A program made the translations under genes and the position numbers. The notes beneath the pieces are model-generated. The model was not told the origin of the DNA. It did not search any database and was given only the letters and a program-made list of their open reading frames with translations. From Litsea cubeba (taxonomy: Eukaryota; Streptophyta; Magnoliopsida; Laurales; Lauraceae), in contig CM022946.1 in assembly GCA_012931725.1 (NCBI GenBank), positions 60,912,098 to 60,976,097 of the forward strand: 64,000 nucleotides of DNA, given 5' to 3'. Below are positions 24,074-36,179 of this stretch, in pieces; the stretch's first letter is position 1, and each line of letters begins with the position of its first letter.

Positions 24074-27000
24074 TCAATCAAAGATGGTCTCCAGCCAAGA
24101 GTTCAACTCCCCAAGCAAACTCTTAGCCTCAGCTGTCAAGGATTCCAAGGCACGCTTCTTCAGGAACTTGCCATGAGATGCTGGAGTGGGCTGTACCCCT
24201 TCTCTCACACCAGGAAGCTTACCTCGAGCAGCTTGCCATTGTTTATCCTCATCAGACTTCCTTTTGAGAACCCGTTCGGCATCTGCAACCTGGTGAATCA
24301 GGACACTCTCCCTGTCGCGAGCTTCTATTATGGCAGTCCACTTGGCAGCGACTTGTGCCTGCAGAAGCTCAAGACGTTTCCTGGCCTCATCGACCTCCCT
24401 ATCAAGGATGTTAAGGTCATGTGTCAGCTCGATGATGGTTACCTCTTCTCTATTCCTCCTTCGGACTGCCACCTTCCTGCTTTCTGTAGCCTCATCTAGG
24501 TCAGACTTAGCCTTATCAGCAGGGTCCAGGAACATCTCCTTGAAGAACTGGTCATCAGCCAAACTCACGGTCTCAAACCACTTGTCACCCAGTGCAATGA
24601 TCCTATCAACGATCGCCCTGGCACCTGTGACATCCAGACCAGCCTCTTCAGCATCACTGAGAATCTCCTGCACATGCTGGATCATGCCAAATCCGACTTC
24701 TAAGTGCCCAGAAAGGAGAGTCTCAATCCAAGAGCGCACAACTCGCACCACCACCTTCTTCGCGAAAAGAAGAGATGGCCCAGCTGAGGATTCGCCCAAC
24801 TCCGTTGGTCGGCTACTCATGTCATCATCTGTTGAAAGAGTAACAAAAGAACTCTTTCCAGCTGAAGCTGCTCCTGCTCGGGAAGGAATCTCAGCGCGAG
24901 GAATCTCCTCAATATTGTCAGAGCTGGTCCCAGGAATCTCTACCTCTGGATCAACCTCTGGCATCTCTTGCTCTGGAAGCAACGGATCCTCCTCTGCCAC
25001 TTCAAAACCTGCAAAGGAAACACAAAAAGGTATGAATATGACCCTGTTTGAAAATCATTATCAGAGTTATAACTACAAAATACCTTCTTCGACGACTGGC
25101 GGAACACTTTCTTCCCCCATGAACTCATCGAAAGCATCATCAACATTTGCGTCCATCGATGGTTCAAAGTCATCAGAACCCTGTGGCAAGTCAGCTGGCA
25201 ACAAAAAATGTGTTAGTAAGCCAAGTCACAAACAAAAAAAAAAGAAAGCAAAAGAAGTCGTACCAATTGGAGATTCTGGATTTACTCCAGAGTCCCTCGG
25301 TTCTTCTTCAGGTGCCTCAACAGGATCCATCACCACCTCATCGGTTGGGACCTCAGGCATCACCAAGTCTTCCTCTGCTAAAAAAAAAAAAAGGAAGAAA
25401 AGCAGAAACAAGAAGCAAATCATAACATGGAAAAAACCCATGAAAAGAAATGGAAAGAGAAAAAGGAAGAATCATACCTTCACCGACGGTCTCTTCTTCT
25501 CGGCTTCTCTTCTCCGGAGGCTCGTCAGCATCCACTGGCATATCCTCATTAATAGTAAGAGGAACTTCCAAGTTAGGAGAGCCCTCATGTTGCCCCTTGC
25601 TACTATGATGACTCCTCCTCCTCTTACTTCTGCGGGCTCGCTTCTTAGAAGAACCTACCCCGCTGTCAGAGTCAGGTTTCCCACTTGACTCATCACTGGA
25701 TGGTCTGCTCTTGCCAGTAGACTCCACGGAAGCTTGCCTCTGTGCCGCCTGCATCCAAGCGCCAAGTTCAGCTTCCTCCTGTTCTAGCTGCTCCAAAGCC
25801 TCGTCAGGTATTTCTCGAACAGCTTCAGAACCGATGACGCCCTGGTCACCGAGAAAGCCTATCTTGTGCTTCTCTCCAGAAAGGAAGGCCCAAACTTCCT
25901 CTCGCCGGATGCCATCCGACTTTCCAAGGCCCTTTCCAGATACCAGCTTCACATCAAGCTCCTTCCTGGAAAGTCCCCGATATGCCGAGAAGCTCTCCGC
26001 GAACCACTTCGCAAAGCCGGCAGTCCGGGAAGTCAGTAACACAGGATAAGAAATCATGGCTGTAGTGTCTTCAGCACTATAAAAAGCCCATGCATTTCTC
26101 CCGTCCTGTAAGCCTCCAAAGCGCTTCACCATGCTTGAAGGCGCTCCAACAACGCCTTGAGAAAAGCCAAGCTGCAAAGCAAAGCGAGAGGGTACATACG
26201 GCTGGATATCGACGAAAAGATGTCTGCGGTACACCATCGTGCCGACACGTATGCTGAAAAGCCACTCTCTCTCTGCATTTGTCAAGGAATAATGCCTTCC
26301 CGACCCCGCCCTGGTAGAGTCTCGGGAGGCACCAAAATCAAAAGCCTTCTTCCGCAACTCCGGAGAAAGCTTTACTGAAGATTGCCCCATCTCGACGTCC
26401 CTGAACCGTCGGATCCTCATGCGGGCAAACAAAAGTGATTCGGACACGGCTTTGCCCTTAGCCAGTCGAATCATCAGAGGATCATCATCCTGTGCAGCAC
26501 CCAGCCGATGGAAGCCAGGACAGTGGTATACATACCACGAATAAAAGATATGGGCTGAAAATACCCTATTCATGGGAAGCCCAAGCCGAACTAGAAAAGC
26601 AGCAGCCTGCAGTTCGGTACACAGGTAGGAGTAAAGAGCAGGCACCAAAGCAAGCTGCTCTCCAAACGCCATCTGACAAGCCGGAAAAATACAATGCGGC
26701 CTGATGTGCGTTCCATCTCCTCCAGCAAAAATAGCCTCACCAAGCCAATAAGTGAGGTAAACAGCGAGATCTCTCCTCAGTGCAATGTCAGGACATATGG
26801 CGTTTGTACTTGCACAGAAATCTCTCAACTCTTCTTGCATGGCCAAAATCTTCTTTGAACTTGGATCCTGAGCTCCAGCTTCCTGGGTTATGCTATCAGA
26901 AGGCTCCCTACTATCAAAAAAGTTGAGGAATGAAGAGCAAAAAACTCTTCCAACTGCTGGATCTAACTTTCGAACCCCCTTCTCCTTCAAAAAATCATAG

Positions 27001-28729
27001 AAGGCGACGAGCTGAAAGTATAGAAGCCTGAACTCCTCAGACTGCCCCTCGAGGACGCTGTCAATCGGCATAAACTCCTCATAGAGTTTGCCGAGGATAG
27101 GCAATCCGGTAATAGCGCTCAGCTCCTTCAAAGAAAAACCAATCTCACCATTCGTCACAACGAAGGTATTGGTTTGAGGGAGGAACGACTCCAGCATAGC
27201 CATGAAGGCCTCGTCGGAAAAGATCACGGTCTCCCCAAAAGCGCGGACCGCATCAAAAATCCCGGCTTCCTTCAAAACGGCACCACCAATCAGCAGGACG
27301 CGATCAGTCCACGACTTCCACTCGGAGTCAGCATTGAAACGACCTCGAAGTCGAAAAGGCTTGATCCAATTGCTGCCGTCACCGCTGAAAATACCAAGGC
27401 CCACCGGTCTCAAATCGACCGACGGATAATCAGAGCCCTGGTAGCCGCTGGATGGCATCAACAGGTCCATGTCAACAGGCGACCTCTCCGTATATCCAGG
27501 AGAACCGCCAACAAAAACCCCGGTCTTGATTACATTTGTCCTTCTCACCCAGCTTGGAGGATCTTCCCTCTTGGGGCACGTGGGGGCAAGGCTCAGAATC
27601 GAGACGGTGCGATCAAACATCGACCGGGTAGTAACAGTCTTCTTCTCACCATTTGCTGTGAAGGAAAACTGAAAAGATCTCCTCTGGTATGTAATGTCGT
27701 CAGGGACCGCATCACCAAAGAAGAAGGTAGGCTTGGGCAAAATGCTCTGATCTTCCATCAGCCATGGACGACTGCTTACCATGATCTTATAAAATTCCTC
27801 TCCCTTGAGAGTGATCAGTCGCTGCCTCATCTCATCTCGGTTGAGGGAGTCGCACTCTTCCAGGTTTCTTTCAACATACTGGACCTTCTCGAAAGCCTGC
27901 TGAACGGCCGGATTAGAAGATCTAGAAGATCGACGAGGTACGCTTGTAGCAGGCTCTTTACCTTTGTTCGCTCTGGAGGAACCACCTGAAAAGGATGGAA
28001 AAGAAAAAGATCAAACATCAAAATGACAGAATCTCGCTAAAAAAAATCTGGCGAAATTTTGACATGATGACGGGGCAATTCCGAAGAAAAGGAACTATCC
28101 CGAAAGAAATAGAAAGCTTGAAGATGGGCTCAACATCGCTGCGAGCTCCGAAACTCCAAACTTTCGAAACCTAAAAGTCTCCGCAAAATCAGGAAGGGCT
28201 CAACATCACTGCGAGCTCCAAGTTCCCAAATTTGCAAACACTTTCAGGTATGCAATCACATCATGCTACAAATTTAATTTACAAATTAAAGGCATGCATG
28301 AACATTTTAGATTTGCGAAAAAAAAATGCATTATCATGATGAGCAAAAAAAAAAAAGAAAAGAAAAGAAACTTTCTCTAAAAAAAAAGAGGAGAAAAAAA
28401 AAAAAAAAAAAAAAAAAGAAAGAAATTTTTTTTTAGGGGCTGGCCCACAGGCCGTGGCCCACAGGCCACATGGCCGTACGGCCAGATCCGTACGGATCTG
28501 TCCGTACGGCCCACACAATAAAAAAAAAAAAAAAAAAAAACATGAAAAAAAAAAGAAAAGAAAGCAAAAAAAAAAAAACACGTGTAAAAAAAAAAAAAGG
28601 GGGCAAACACGTGAACAAAAAAAAAAAAAGAAAAAAAAAAAAAAAAAAAAAAAAGAAACAAAAAAAAAGAAAGAACTTTTTTTCCTACAATGGAGTTTTC
28701 TTGAAAAAGAAGAACTTACTTGAAGCCAT
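24074..28729 (-). CDS. Antisense plant-mobile-domain (PMD) protein gene of Tat element
   Basis: Five exons on the minus strand: 28729-28720, 27985-25478, 25377-25264, 25194-25084 and 25008-24074. All introns have GT..AG ends and all joins keep frame, giving 1225 residues with no internal stop. Residues about 220-520 resemble the plant mobile domain: TNTFVVTNGEIGFSLKELSA, TGLPILGKLYEEF, and AVYLTYWLGEAIFAGGDGTH. A basic SKKRARRSKRRR stretch near 810 could be a nuclear signal. Acidic, proline-rich exons 3-4 lead to a coiled-coil C-terminus (VTIIELTHDLNILDREVDEA). Extra antisense ORFs with PMD or 'putative gypsy-type transposon' domains are known in Tat elements; function is unproven. A TATA box lies at 28860-28851. 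It is intact while the sense genes are broken. Exon 3 has a NAGNAG-type acceptor, so one residue may vary. Confidence 0.85.
28385..28680. repeat. A-runs and GC-rich palindromes in antisense intron 1
   Basis: Long A-runs (T-runs on the coding strand of the antisense gene) surround a GC-rich island at 28437-28515. The island holds a 14 bp palindrome TGGCCGTACGGCCA (28471-28484) overlapping an 18 bp palindrome CAGATCCGTACGGATCTG (28483-28500), plus repeated ggcccacaggcc. All of it is in the 734 bp first intron (28719-27986). Frames over the A-runs are artefacts. Confidence 0.75.
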
Positions 28730-28850
28730 TGATGGAGAAGAAGAAGAAAACTCTTGAAGATCTTGAAGAAGAAAAGCTCTTGGTCTTGAAGCCCTCTTGA
28801 GATTATTGCAAAAGAAAGTAGTAAGAGCAAGAGATCCAACCTTCTCTTTG

Positions 28851-28860
28851 CTTTTATAGA
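28851..28860 (-). promoter_or_regulatory. TATA box of the antisense PMD gene
   Basis: On the minus strand the sequence reads tctataaaag, about 122-131 bases upstream of the ATG at 28729. This is a canonical plant core-promoter spacing, with a start site about 30 bases downstream. The promoter lies inside the element and does not depend on the LTR. Confidence 0.7.
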
Positions 28861-28869
28861 GGAGAGCAA

Positions 28870-29219
28870 ACCAAAGAAGGAAAGAAGAAAGAGGTAAGTG
28901 TTACTAATTAGTAACCTTACCAAAAGAAAGAAATTAGAAAGATTCTTTCCAAAAGAAAGGGATCTTGAGAGATTTTCTCATAAAATCAATCTATGACGGA
29001 TTCTTTCCCAAAAGAAAGATATCTTGAGATATTCTATCCCAAAAATAAAGGGATCATGAGAGATTCTCTCCAAGTAAAGATATTCTTAGATATTCTCTAT
29101 CCAAATGAGATATTTTTGGATATTCTTTACAAAAATGACACCATATGAGATCTAAGCCATTTCAAAAGCTTAAGGTCCCATGGGTTAGCCCATATGAGCC
29201 AGGTTTGACCACCTAGGCA

Positions 29220-29257
<38 letters not shown>

Positions 29258-29456
29258 AAAATTTTGGGCTTTTAGTCAAAGAGAAATCCCTCTTACCAAG
29301 AGCATACAAAAATGGTTCCATGCCTCTTTTGAGTTGATTGGACCATACAAAAGAAAATTCCAAGCCCCATGAGCTTCCAAAAAACAAACCATCCAGCCTC
29401 ATCTACCAAATTGAGCTAAAATCTTGAAATTGACATTCCACAAAAATCAAACCAAA
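28870..29456. other. Tat element 3' non-coding DNA
   Basis: Contains several diverged copies of a 'gagatattctttccaaaagaaagg' type segment (28935-29130) and a ~35 bp A-run at 29221-29255. It would include the upstream promoter region of the antisense gene. No coding frame is supported. Confidence 0.5.
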
Positions 29457-29690
29457 TCCTGGTCCCCTAACTTGCCACATACAGCCTGTTAGGTCACAAG
29501 ACCAAAACCAAAAACCAAAACCTGATCCCCTAACTTGCCACATACAGCCTGTTAGGTCACAAGATCAAAACCAAAACTGATCCCCCAACATTCCACATAC
29601 AGCTTGTTGGGTCACACGATCAAAACCAAACCCGACCCCCTAACCTGCCATATATAGCCTGTTAGGTCACAAGGTCAAAACCCAAATCCA
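29457..29690 (+). repeat. Four ~60 bp tandem repeats
   Basis: Four copies of a unit containing 'cccctaacttgccacataca' and 'gcctgttaggtcacaagatc' with AAACC-rich spacers. They lie shortly before the polypurine tract. Non-coding. Confidence 0.85.
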
Positions 29691-29895
29691 CATCCCTGAT
29701 GTCATCTTCAAAACTTTGCCTCGAGATGGTACGTGATCCCTTTCACCACCATAAAATTCCCCTGGAAGCTCAAAAGGCTACAAATACCAAAAAGAAAGAT
29801 TGCTCAAAGACTCTTGGTCAAGTCACAGGCTCTCCTTCAAAAAATCTCTTCGAGGCACATCGACTACAAAAGTTAAGCAACTCGCCGCTGTACCT

Positions 29896-29907
29896 CGAGG
29901 GGGCATT
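29896..29907 (+). other. Polypurine tract of Tat element
   Basis: The sequence cgagggggcatt lies immediately upstream of the 3' LTR start TGTTGACACC (29908). Its position and G-run match the plus-strand priming tract of Tat-type elements. Confidence 0.7.
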
Positions 29908-32220
29908 TGTTGACACCAAAAATGTCACTTTGCCTTTCCAAGATCCAAAGAGCTACATGAAGTCGCAACCTGCCATAAATAGGCAATGCTGCTTCCAAAA
30001 ATAAAATCTTGTCAGAATCAAACAAAAAACTGCAAGATTCTTCCAGACAGCCAAAAGAGGAGTACACAAGAAGTTTCAAGCCATTCCAAGATCATTTGGC
30101 CTAACTTCGCTTCTCCGACAGCCAAATCAAGCCTCTCGGCGGTAAAGCTCTCCGGGACCATGATTTCCAAGACAGAACCTATGGATCATCTTAAAATGAC
30201 TCCAATAGGTTCCCTGTCAAATTTCAAGTCAATCGGACATCGGTTGACCGCACATCAAACCGCGACATCTTCATCGCGACAAAAAGCAAGTCTGCAGGTG
30301 ATAGGACCCCAAACGGCTTCGAAACTCAAACAAAAGCCTATGGTTGGTCTTATTTATTGCTCAGCAGGCTTCACACCAAATTTCAGGTCATTCCGACATC
30401 GTTTGACCCAGTTTCAGCTTTTGACAGAAAATCGGCAGCTCTGCGCGACAAAGTCTTCGGCTTTCTCAGGAAATTGGAAACTTTGCAAAATAAAATGCAA
30501 GGATTCTCATCAGGTTTCCTACAAAGAAATCAGGCCAATAAATGATCAAAATGTCAAAGAAAAGTACAGAAGAAAAAAGAATCAGAAAAGAGCAAAAACG
30601 GACGCAAAACGGGACCAGAAAGGGGGAAAACCCCCCCAGGGTCGCAGACCCCTGCGACCCTGGGCCAGGGTCGCCGGCGACCATGGACCCCGGGGTCGCC
30701 GGGAAAGCCCCGGAAACCCCGGTTTTCGCCGTTTTTTTCGCGATTCGAGGGGTCCAGCCTCTGGTACTTTCCAAAATTCATGCTTTTGAGACACCAAGTC
30801 CTCTGATATCCGTCCAAAAACACGGGTAAATCATCAAGAGTATCAAAGACAGTATTGATCGCCACCCGGTCAACCAAAAAAAGTGTGCTTTCCACCCGAC
30901 CGATCGAGAAATCGACAGGACAGATGGCACCGACCCGCTGTTGGCAACAAACACCTGAAATTACATGGTCATCTGATGTCGATCTACATGAAGATCCATC
31001 GATAATCATCGACAGAAGAATTCCAAAAGACGTGGCACGGCCCGCGACTCTTCAGCTGCTCGGCGACCACTTAATGCGATTAATTGACTAGCTTTATTAC
31101 AGTCATTAATCCATTTCTTTGGACGGCCCAATCAGAAGCAAGCATTCGGGAGTTACAAGTCAAGAGATTCATGGCATTTAACCCATGAAACTCCTCCCAT
31201 CATGGCGATTAAAGGCGATTAAATGCCCTCAATCTCCTCCGGCCAATCAGAAGCCAAGAAAAAGGAGTTACAAAATAAACAATTCAATTTTTGTAACTCC
31301 TCCCATTATGTGGCTTAATGACATTAAAAGCCCATAAACTCTCCTAAATGGCTACCAAGAGCCTATAAATAGGAGAGCACTCCAAAGGAATCCAGATCGG
31401 AAAAAAGAGACAGACACACAGACAGAGAGAAGCACAGAAATCCAGAGAAAGGAAAAAGAGAGAAAACTCTGCAGAAGTTCTACACCGGCCACCGCAACAA
31501 GGTGACAAAAGTCCCTTGGGGGGCACCCCCCCCAAGGTCCTTGCCTTCTCCTCCTGCCTCCAATGGCTTAGATATGGCTTTTCAGCCCGTCTACTCGGTT
31601 TTTTATTGGACATAGGACCTTCCTTTGGTCTTTGTCTTCTAAAAACCCGAGGTTATAGCCAAGCCAAGTGAATCAAATAGCATCCTCTGTTCTCATCTGC
31701 ATGGATGATGGCGAAGCCCACATATGGCTTGCGACCGTCAATCTAAACGAGTCCTCCACAATCTCCTGAGAAGTTAGATCCTCCTTTTCTTGCTTTTCAT
31801 TGTAGTTTGTATTTTTTCAAAAGAGACAAAAATCACAATTCTTGTCTTTCATTATTGATAAGGATTGTAAATCGGCTATAAACGCCAAAATCGGCTATAA
31901 ACGCCAAAAATCGGCTATAAACGCCAAAATCGGCTATAAATGCCAAAAAAAATCGCCTTTCACGGCAAATCAAGAAAAATGTCTCTTTTCTTAAATATAT
32001 GTGCAATGGAAAACTTGAAAGAAGTTGATTTCCTTTTTACTTGCGAAGGTTGATCTCCGGATCACCACTTGCAATTCCAAGTAAAAATAGAAAATCTGGC
32101 ACACCCACAAAAAAAGAAATGTTGATGCACGCCCCTGCCCCCCGGTTACGAAAGGGTCGGACCCGACGGACTCCCACGTCCGCCGACCTCGGTAGAACCA
32201 AGCAGGAGCGCGGTCCATCA
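29908..32220 (+). repeat. 3' LTR of Tat element
   Basis: 2313 bp, nearly identical to 13259-15570 (offset 16649). It ends GGTCCATCA and is followed directly by the catgt duplication. It contains the same TATA box (31362-31369), hairpins and minisatellite (31870-31949). Confidence 0.95.
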
Positions 32221-32225
32221 CATGT

Positions 32226-32920
32226 GATTTGCATTTCACTTCAATCAAATCTATTTGTATGCCTTAAACTCTTAAAAGCTTTGAGCATATAGTCATTGGG
32301 CTTAATGTTTAAACTTTATTGAAGTTGTCACACAAACACCATGAGCATTCATCTTTGCATTTCATAGGGTGTTGTGTGAGTTTGTTTTTCAATTTCATAT
32401 CAGCCTATGTTAGAGGCAAATGTATTGAGCTTTAATTGTATCTCTTAAAGTGTTTGTGTAGACACTTATTTGAAAAATCATCTCTTGTAAATGTTATTGC
32501 CTAGCCTAAGAAAAGCATAGTGAAGAGGTTATTGCTTAGCCTAGAGAAAAGCATAGTGTAGAGGTTATTGCTTAGCCCTAGAAAAGCATTTTGTAAAGGT
32601 TATTGCTTAACCTAGAAAAGCACATTATTAAAGGTTATTACTTAGTCTATTAAAAAGCATAGATATTGAAAATTCAATGGGGAGAAAGAACATAAGCCGG
32701 TAGTGGATATAGGCATTAAGGCTGAACCACTGTAAATCATGTGTGATGGTGCATGTTTTGTGGTGATTGTTTTTGTAAGCTTCCGCATTTAGTTACTTAA
32801 TCACCACTTGTGACTATTGAACTAAAGAACTTTAAATTTTGTCATTACTGATTACTAAGTTGTAGCTCACCCTATTCCCCACCCCCACCCCCACCATAGG
32901 GAAAGGATTCTGGACTTTCA
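32226..32920 (+). repeat. Repeat Z copy 1, 3' part
   Basis: Continues Z after the Tat insertion. 'cacttcaatcaaat', three 'gttattgcttagcct' units, 'agtggatataggcatt' and 'gctcaccctattcccc' match 50465-51131 and 35590-36179 in order. It ends ggactttca, like the ends of copy 2 (36179) and copy 3 (51131). The repeated 'gttattgcttagcc-agaaaagcat' units (32490-32660) are a small internal tandem repeat shared by all copies. Confidence 0.75.
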
Positions 32921-33168
32921 GTATGGACTTGCCCCACTTATATTTGACATATGTACTATGAAACCATTGGATTGCTATGATGTTGCTTCCACTTATTTCA
33001 TATTACTTCTGCACTTAACTTTTCTTATTAATATTGTTTAAAAAGTTTAAAGAAATTGGGCATCACTGTGGACCTATGATCCTGGGAACTCCCGGTAAAT
33101 TCGGAAAGTTGCACGCCAAATCCGGGAACCTTGGTGGTTAACTCGGGATCCAGAATTGTGGCGTGACA
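32921..33168 (-). repeat. LTR-like fragment X, minus-strand copy
   Basis: The reverse complement starts TGTCACGCCACAATTCTGG and matches 9253-9500 with moderate divergence. On the minus strand it is preceded by a purine-rich tract (agagggcgagg), compatible with a polypurine tract before a 3' LTR. It abuts repeat Z at 32920. Confidence 0.55.
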
Positions 33169-34568
33169 CCTCGCCCTCTAGGACAACAGGGTCGGTATAA
33201 TGATACGTAAGCAACAATAATAATGGGTCAGATCTCAAAGGACCTGGCAGCACAGTATGCCAAAATACATAGCATAGTATGGATGTATCGAAGGAATAAT
33301 GATAGCGAAAGATCAGATGAGTAACCATGGTAACAATTCTAGGCAGATCGTGCAACAACATTGACATAATGGATCAATATGAAAGGAAACATGCTAACCA
33401 TCCATCTAATCAGTAAGGCACACCCACATAGGCTAGTACCATGGGAAATTATGATGTTGACCTCCCTTACTCTACATATGAGTTGAGGTGGGGAATGCAC
33501 GAGATCATAGCCCAGCCGTATCGCATTACCAAAGTTTGCAGGTCATATATTGGTATTGTGCAGTGTCGTGTGATACGCCAGTGGTGGACATCCACATTAC
33601 CATCTCATCATAATGGATTTCCTCATATAATTAGCCTATATCAAGGGTGATTGGTGCTAAGGCTAGGCTTCTCAACTGAGTGGATATTTATGCTGACTCA
33701 CGAGAACCATATAATCAGGTCAGTGTCTAACTGGGCTACCCTTGCGTGAACAAGGTCTCATCAGTCCATACAAGGCCCAATGTCATAGTCCAATCCATAT
33801 CATAGTCCATGCATGCCATACAAACCATCATCATATCCATAGTCCATACTAATGCCCATTCATGTATAAGTAACATATAGTACATTTATGTCAGTACCTA
33901 ATCATGTGCACAATTCATCTACTCCATGATCTATCATCCATCTATTCATTAGGCCATAAAATAGCATGTTCAGCCACAGACACGGTTCAAATGTCATTCA
34001 AACACATTCAAGGTCATCTCTAGGTCAACCCTAAGTCATGGTTCTTATTTCCATTTCCTTATTTCCATTAATTAACTAGGTATAGCAATGGTATAAACAA
34101 TAGTAAACAGTAGAGAAAGAGTATGGATGACATGTGACATCAATAATAATCAATAAAGGACGATCACAAATGATCCGACCTAGGTCCAGACTACACCTTC
34201 AAGTGTAGGATTACACTAGACCCAAGCAAGCGTCCAAGGGAGCCTCAGATGCTAAGAGAAGTAAATTTGGTCATGTGAAGTTAATTGGCATCTAAGTCCA
34301 CCGATAAGCATCGACTTGGGTCCCATATTACAATCACGCACCCTACTTTGGGTGGCCACATGGGTCAAGGTTAAGCCAGCCCTTGACTCATGTCTGGCCA
34401 CTAATCATAGTTCAAAATGGAATGTCAATGGGGCCCACGAATAGCTAAATTACAAATGGAACGGATTTTGAAAAAATCTGCTCTCAATGTCCTCAGTCGA
34501 GCAAAAGTACTGGGCAACCCAAACAGAAGGTGTCCTCGGTCGAGTGCTATATGCTCGGTCTAGCGAGA

Positions 34569-36179
34569 TGTTAGAGTCATATTTGTTGTAATTTGATTGG
34601 ATGCATTCATTTTCATCATATCGTGATCTCTCATACACTCATATATTTTTAATATTGGAATCTTCATGCATTTCTCTTTAAGTTTTCATATTTAGCTTCA
34701 TGTAGTTAAGACTTGAACTTTATGCATATTTTGAGCCTTCCAATTTAGCTTCAAAAGTTTTATCAAATGTATTTTGAAAATTCATGCATATTTTAAACAT
34801 GATAGTCTCTATTCAAGTCTAGTTCTCCATGACCAAATTTCCCTTTTAGAAAATCATTTTTGCATTAATATCTCAGAAAAAATTCGGTTAACCGACCCTC
34901 AGTTCGGTCACCTCTTGGTCAAAATAACTGGGCTCGGAAAAATGTCAGTTTTTGCGTGTTGGTCGGTTTCGGTTAATCGACATATGAAAGTTCGGTCAAT
35001 CAAATTCAAGTTTTAATGACCGTTGGAGTTCGGTTAACCGACTAGAGAGCCATTTGAGGCCTTTTGCTATAAATTTGAGTATCTTTCTTGGGATTTGTGT
35101 CAATACTTTTGAGACTTTTGAGGGCCAAGGAAGGTGGGAGAGCTAGGCTAGACTAGAGGAGGGCTAGGAGGGCTAATATATGGCTTTCAATCTTTGATTC
35201 TTCAAATGGGTTTGCCTTCTTATCCCAAATTTCATTCATGCTATATTAAACTTTTGTTTTATTTAAATGGCATGATTAAATGCTTGTTCGGATTTTTCAA
35301 ATGTTGTTTTCATAACATGATTAGAACTTTAGACATGCTTAGTCTAATGTCTTCGACATTTGCTTGACTTACACATGTTTAGTCTCATGTTTTCATAAAC
35401 AAGCTTGCAAGTTATTAATGACATCTTTCAAAAACTAGTTTGCTTATCATTTAAAATATGAGTGCATCATTTATTACTTCTATCTCACATTCATGGTTTT
35501 CATCTTAGCATCATTGACGAGCATTCATTTTAGAAAAGAGATAGAAGGTTTCAAGTGTATGCATCATTCATAAAACTTTGCAATCATCATGCATATACAT
35601 AGAAGTTGAGATTTCATTCTCATATCAGCTTATTTAGAGGCATTAAATTGTACTTAATTGGATTTCTCCTAGTGCATTCATAGGCATAGAGTTAAGAGAA
35701 AAATCTCATGTTGAAAAGGTTATTACTTAGCCTTAAAAGCATAGAAAGTGGTTGTAAAGGTCAATGCTAAGCCTGGAAAAGCATAATTGGTGGTTTGTAA
35801 GGTTGGAGTTTAACCTAAACCTCATATTAAGATAGTGGAAAACCCGGTAGGAAAGCCGGGAGTGGATGTAGGCATATTGGCCGAACAACTATAAATTCTT
35901 ATGTTATGGTGGTTGATCTTTTACTTACACTTTATGGTTGATGCTCACATGCTTAGTCTTTTAATGTTCTTTGTTAATGCCTATGTTGAATGATGTCGAA
36001 TGATATATGATAGTTGGTTCCTTTGCTTGTTCATGTATGTCTTAGAAACTTCTCATATACTAAAGTTAGTTATAACCTTCACTAAAGCATAATTGGCATT
36101 AGGAGATTAAAATTGGACAAGGTTTCGAGCTCACCCTATTAACCCCCTCCCCTTCTAGGGTTCGGATCCCGGACTTTCA
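34569..36179 (+). repeat. Repeat Z copy 2 (solo LTR, ~1.6 kb)
   Basis: Begins TGTTAGAGTC and ends GGACTTTCA (TG..CA ends), 1611 bp, inserted in the minus-strand Y repeat. The flanks read cgaga on the left and cgagt on the right, a 5 bp duplication with one mismatch. It contains a ggttaaccgacc-type palindrome cluster (34884-35043), a TATA box (35068-35074), an internal tandem repeat of 'gttattacttagcct'-type units, and the conserved 'gctcaccctattaaccccct' end block. No coding capacity. Confidence 0.7.

Larger units (their letters stand above)
13259..32220 (+). mobile_element. Tat-lineage Ty3/gypsy element, defective, recent
   Basis: An 18,962 bp LTR retrotransposon flanked by a 5 bp duplication, catgt (13254-13258 and 32221-32225), with LTRs of 2312 and 2313 bp. 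Sense genes in order are a gag N-terminal frame, gag core, RNase H, a second archaeal-type RNase H and integrase. The second RNase H and the long LTRs place it in the Tat lineage (Ogre/Retand/RIRE2 relatives). Protease and reverse transcriptase are absent: gag runs straight into the RNase H connection near 20075. An antisense spliced gene fills 24074-28729. The nearly identical LTRs imply a very young insertion although the sense genes are broken, so enzymes from another copy were presumably used. Confidence 0.93.

Noticed and set aside
24330..25688. A 452-residue plus-strand frame
   Set aside because: It is the shadow of the antisense PMD gene's exons 2-5; low-complexity Ser-rich translation without a domain.
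27174..27989. A 271-residue plus-strand frame
   Set aside because: Opposite-strand shadow of exon 2 of the antisense gene.
28279..28923. Phe- and Lys-rich frames on both strands
   Set aside because: Produced by long A/T homopolymers within intron 1 of the antisense gene.
9253..33168. A single giant DNA transposon with TGTCACGCC terminal inverted repeats
   Set aside because: The two X copies are inverted, but no target duplication flanks them, each has a purine tract like an LTR, and other repeats explain the interior. Rearranged LTR fragments fit better.
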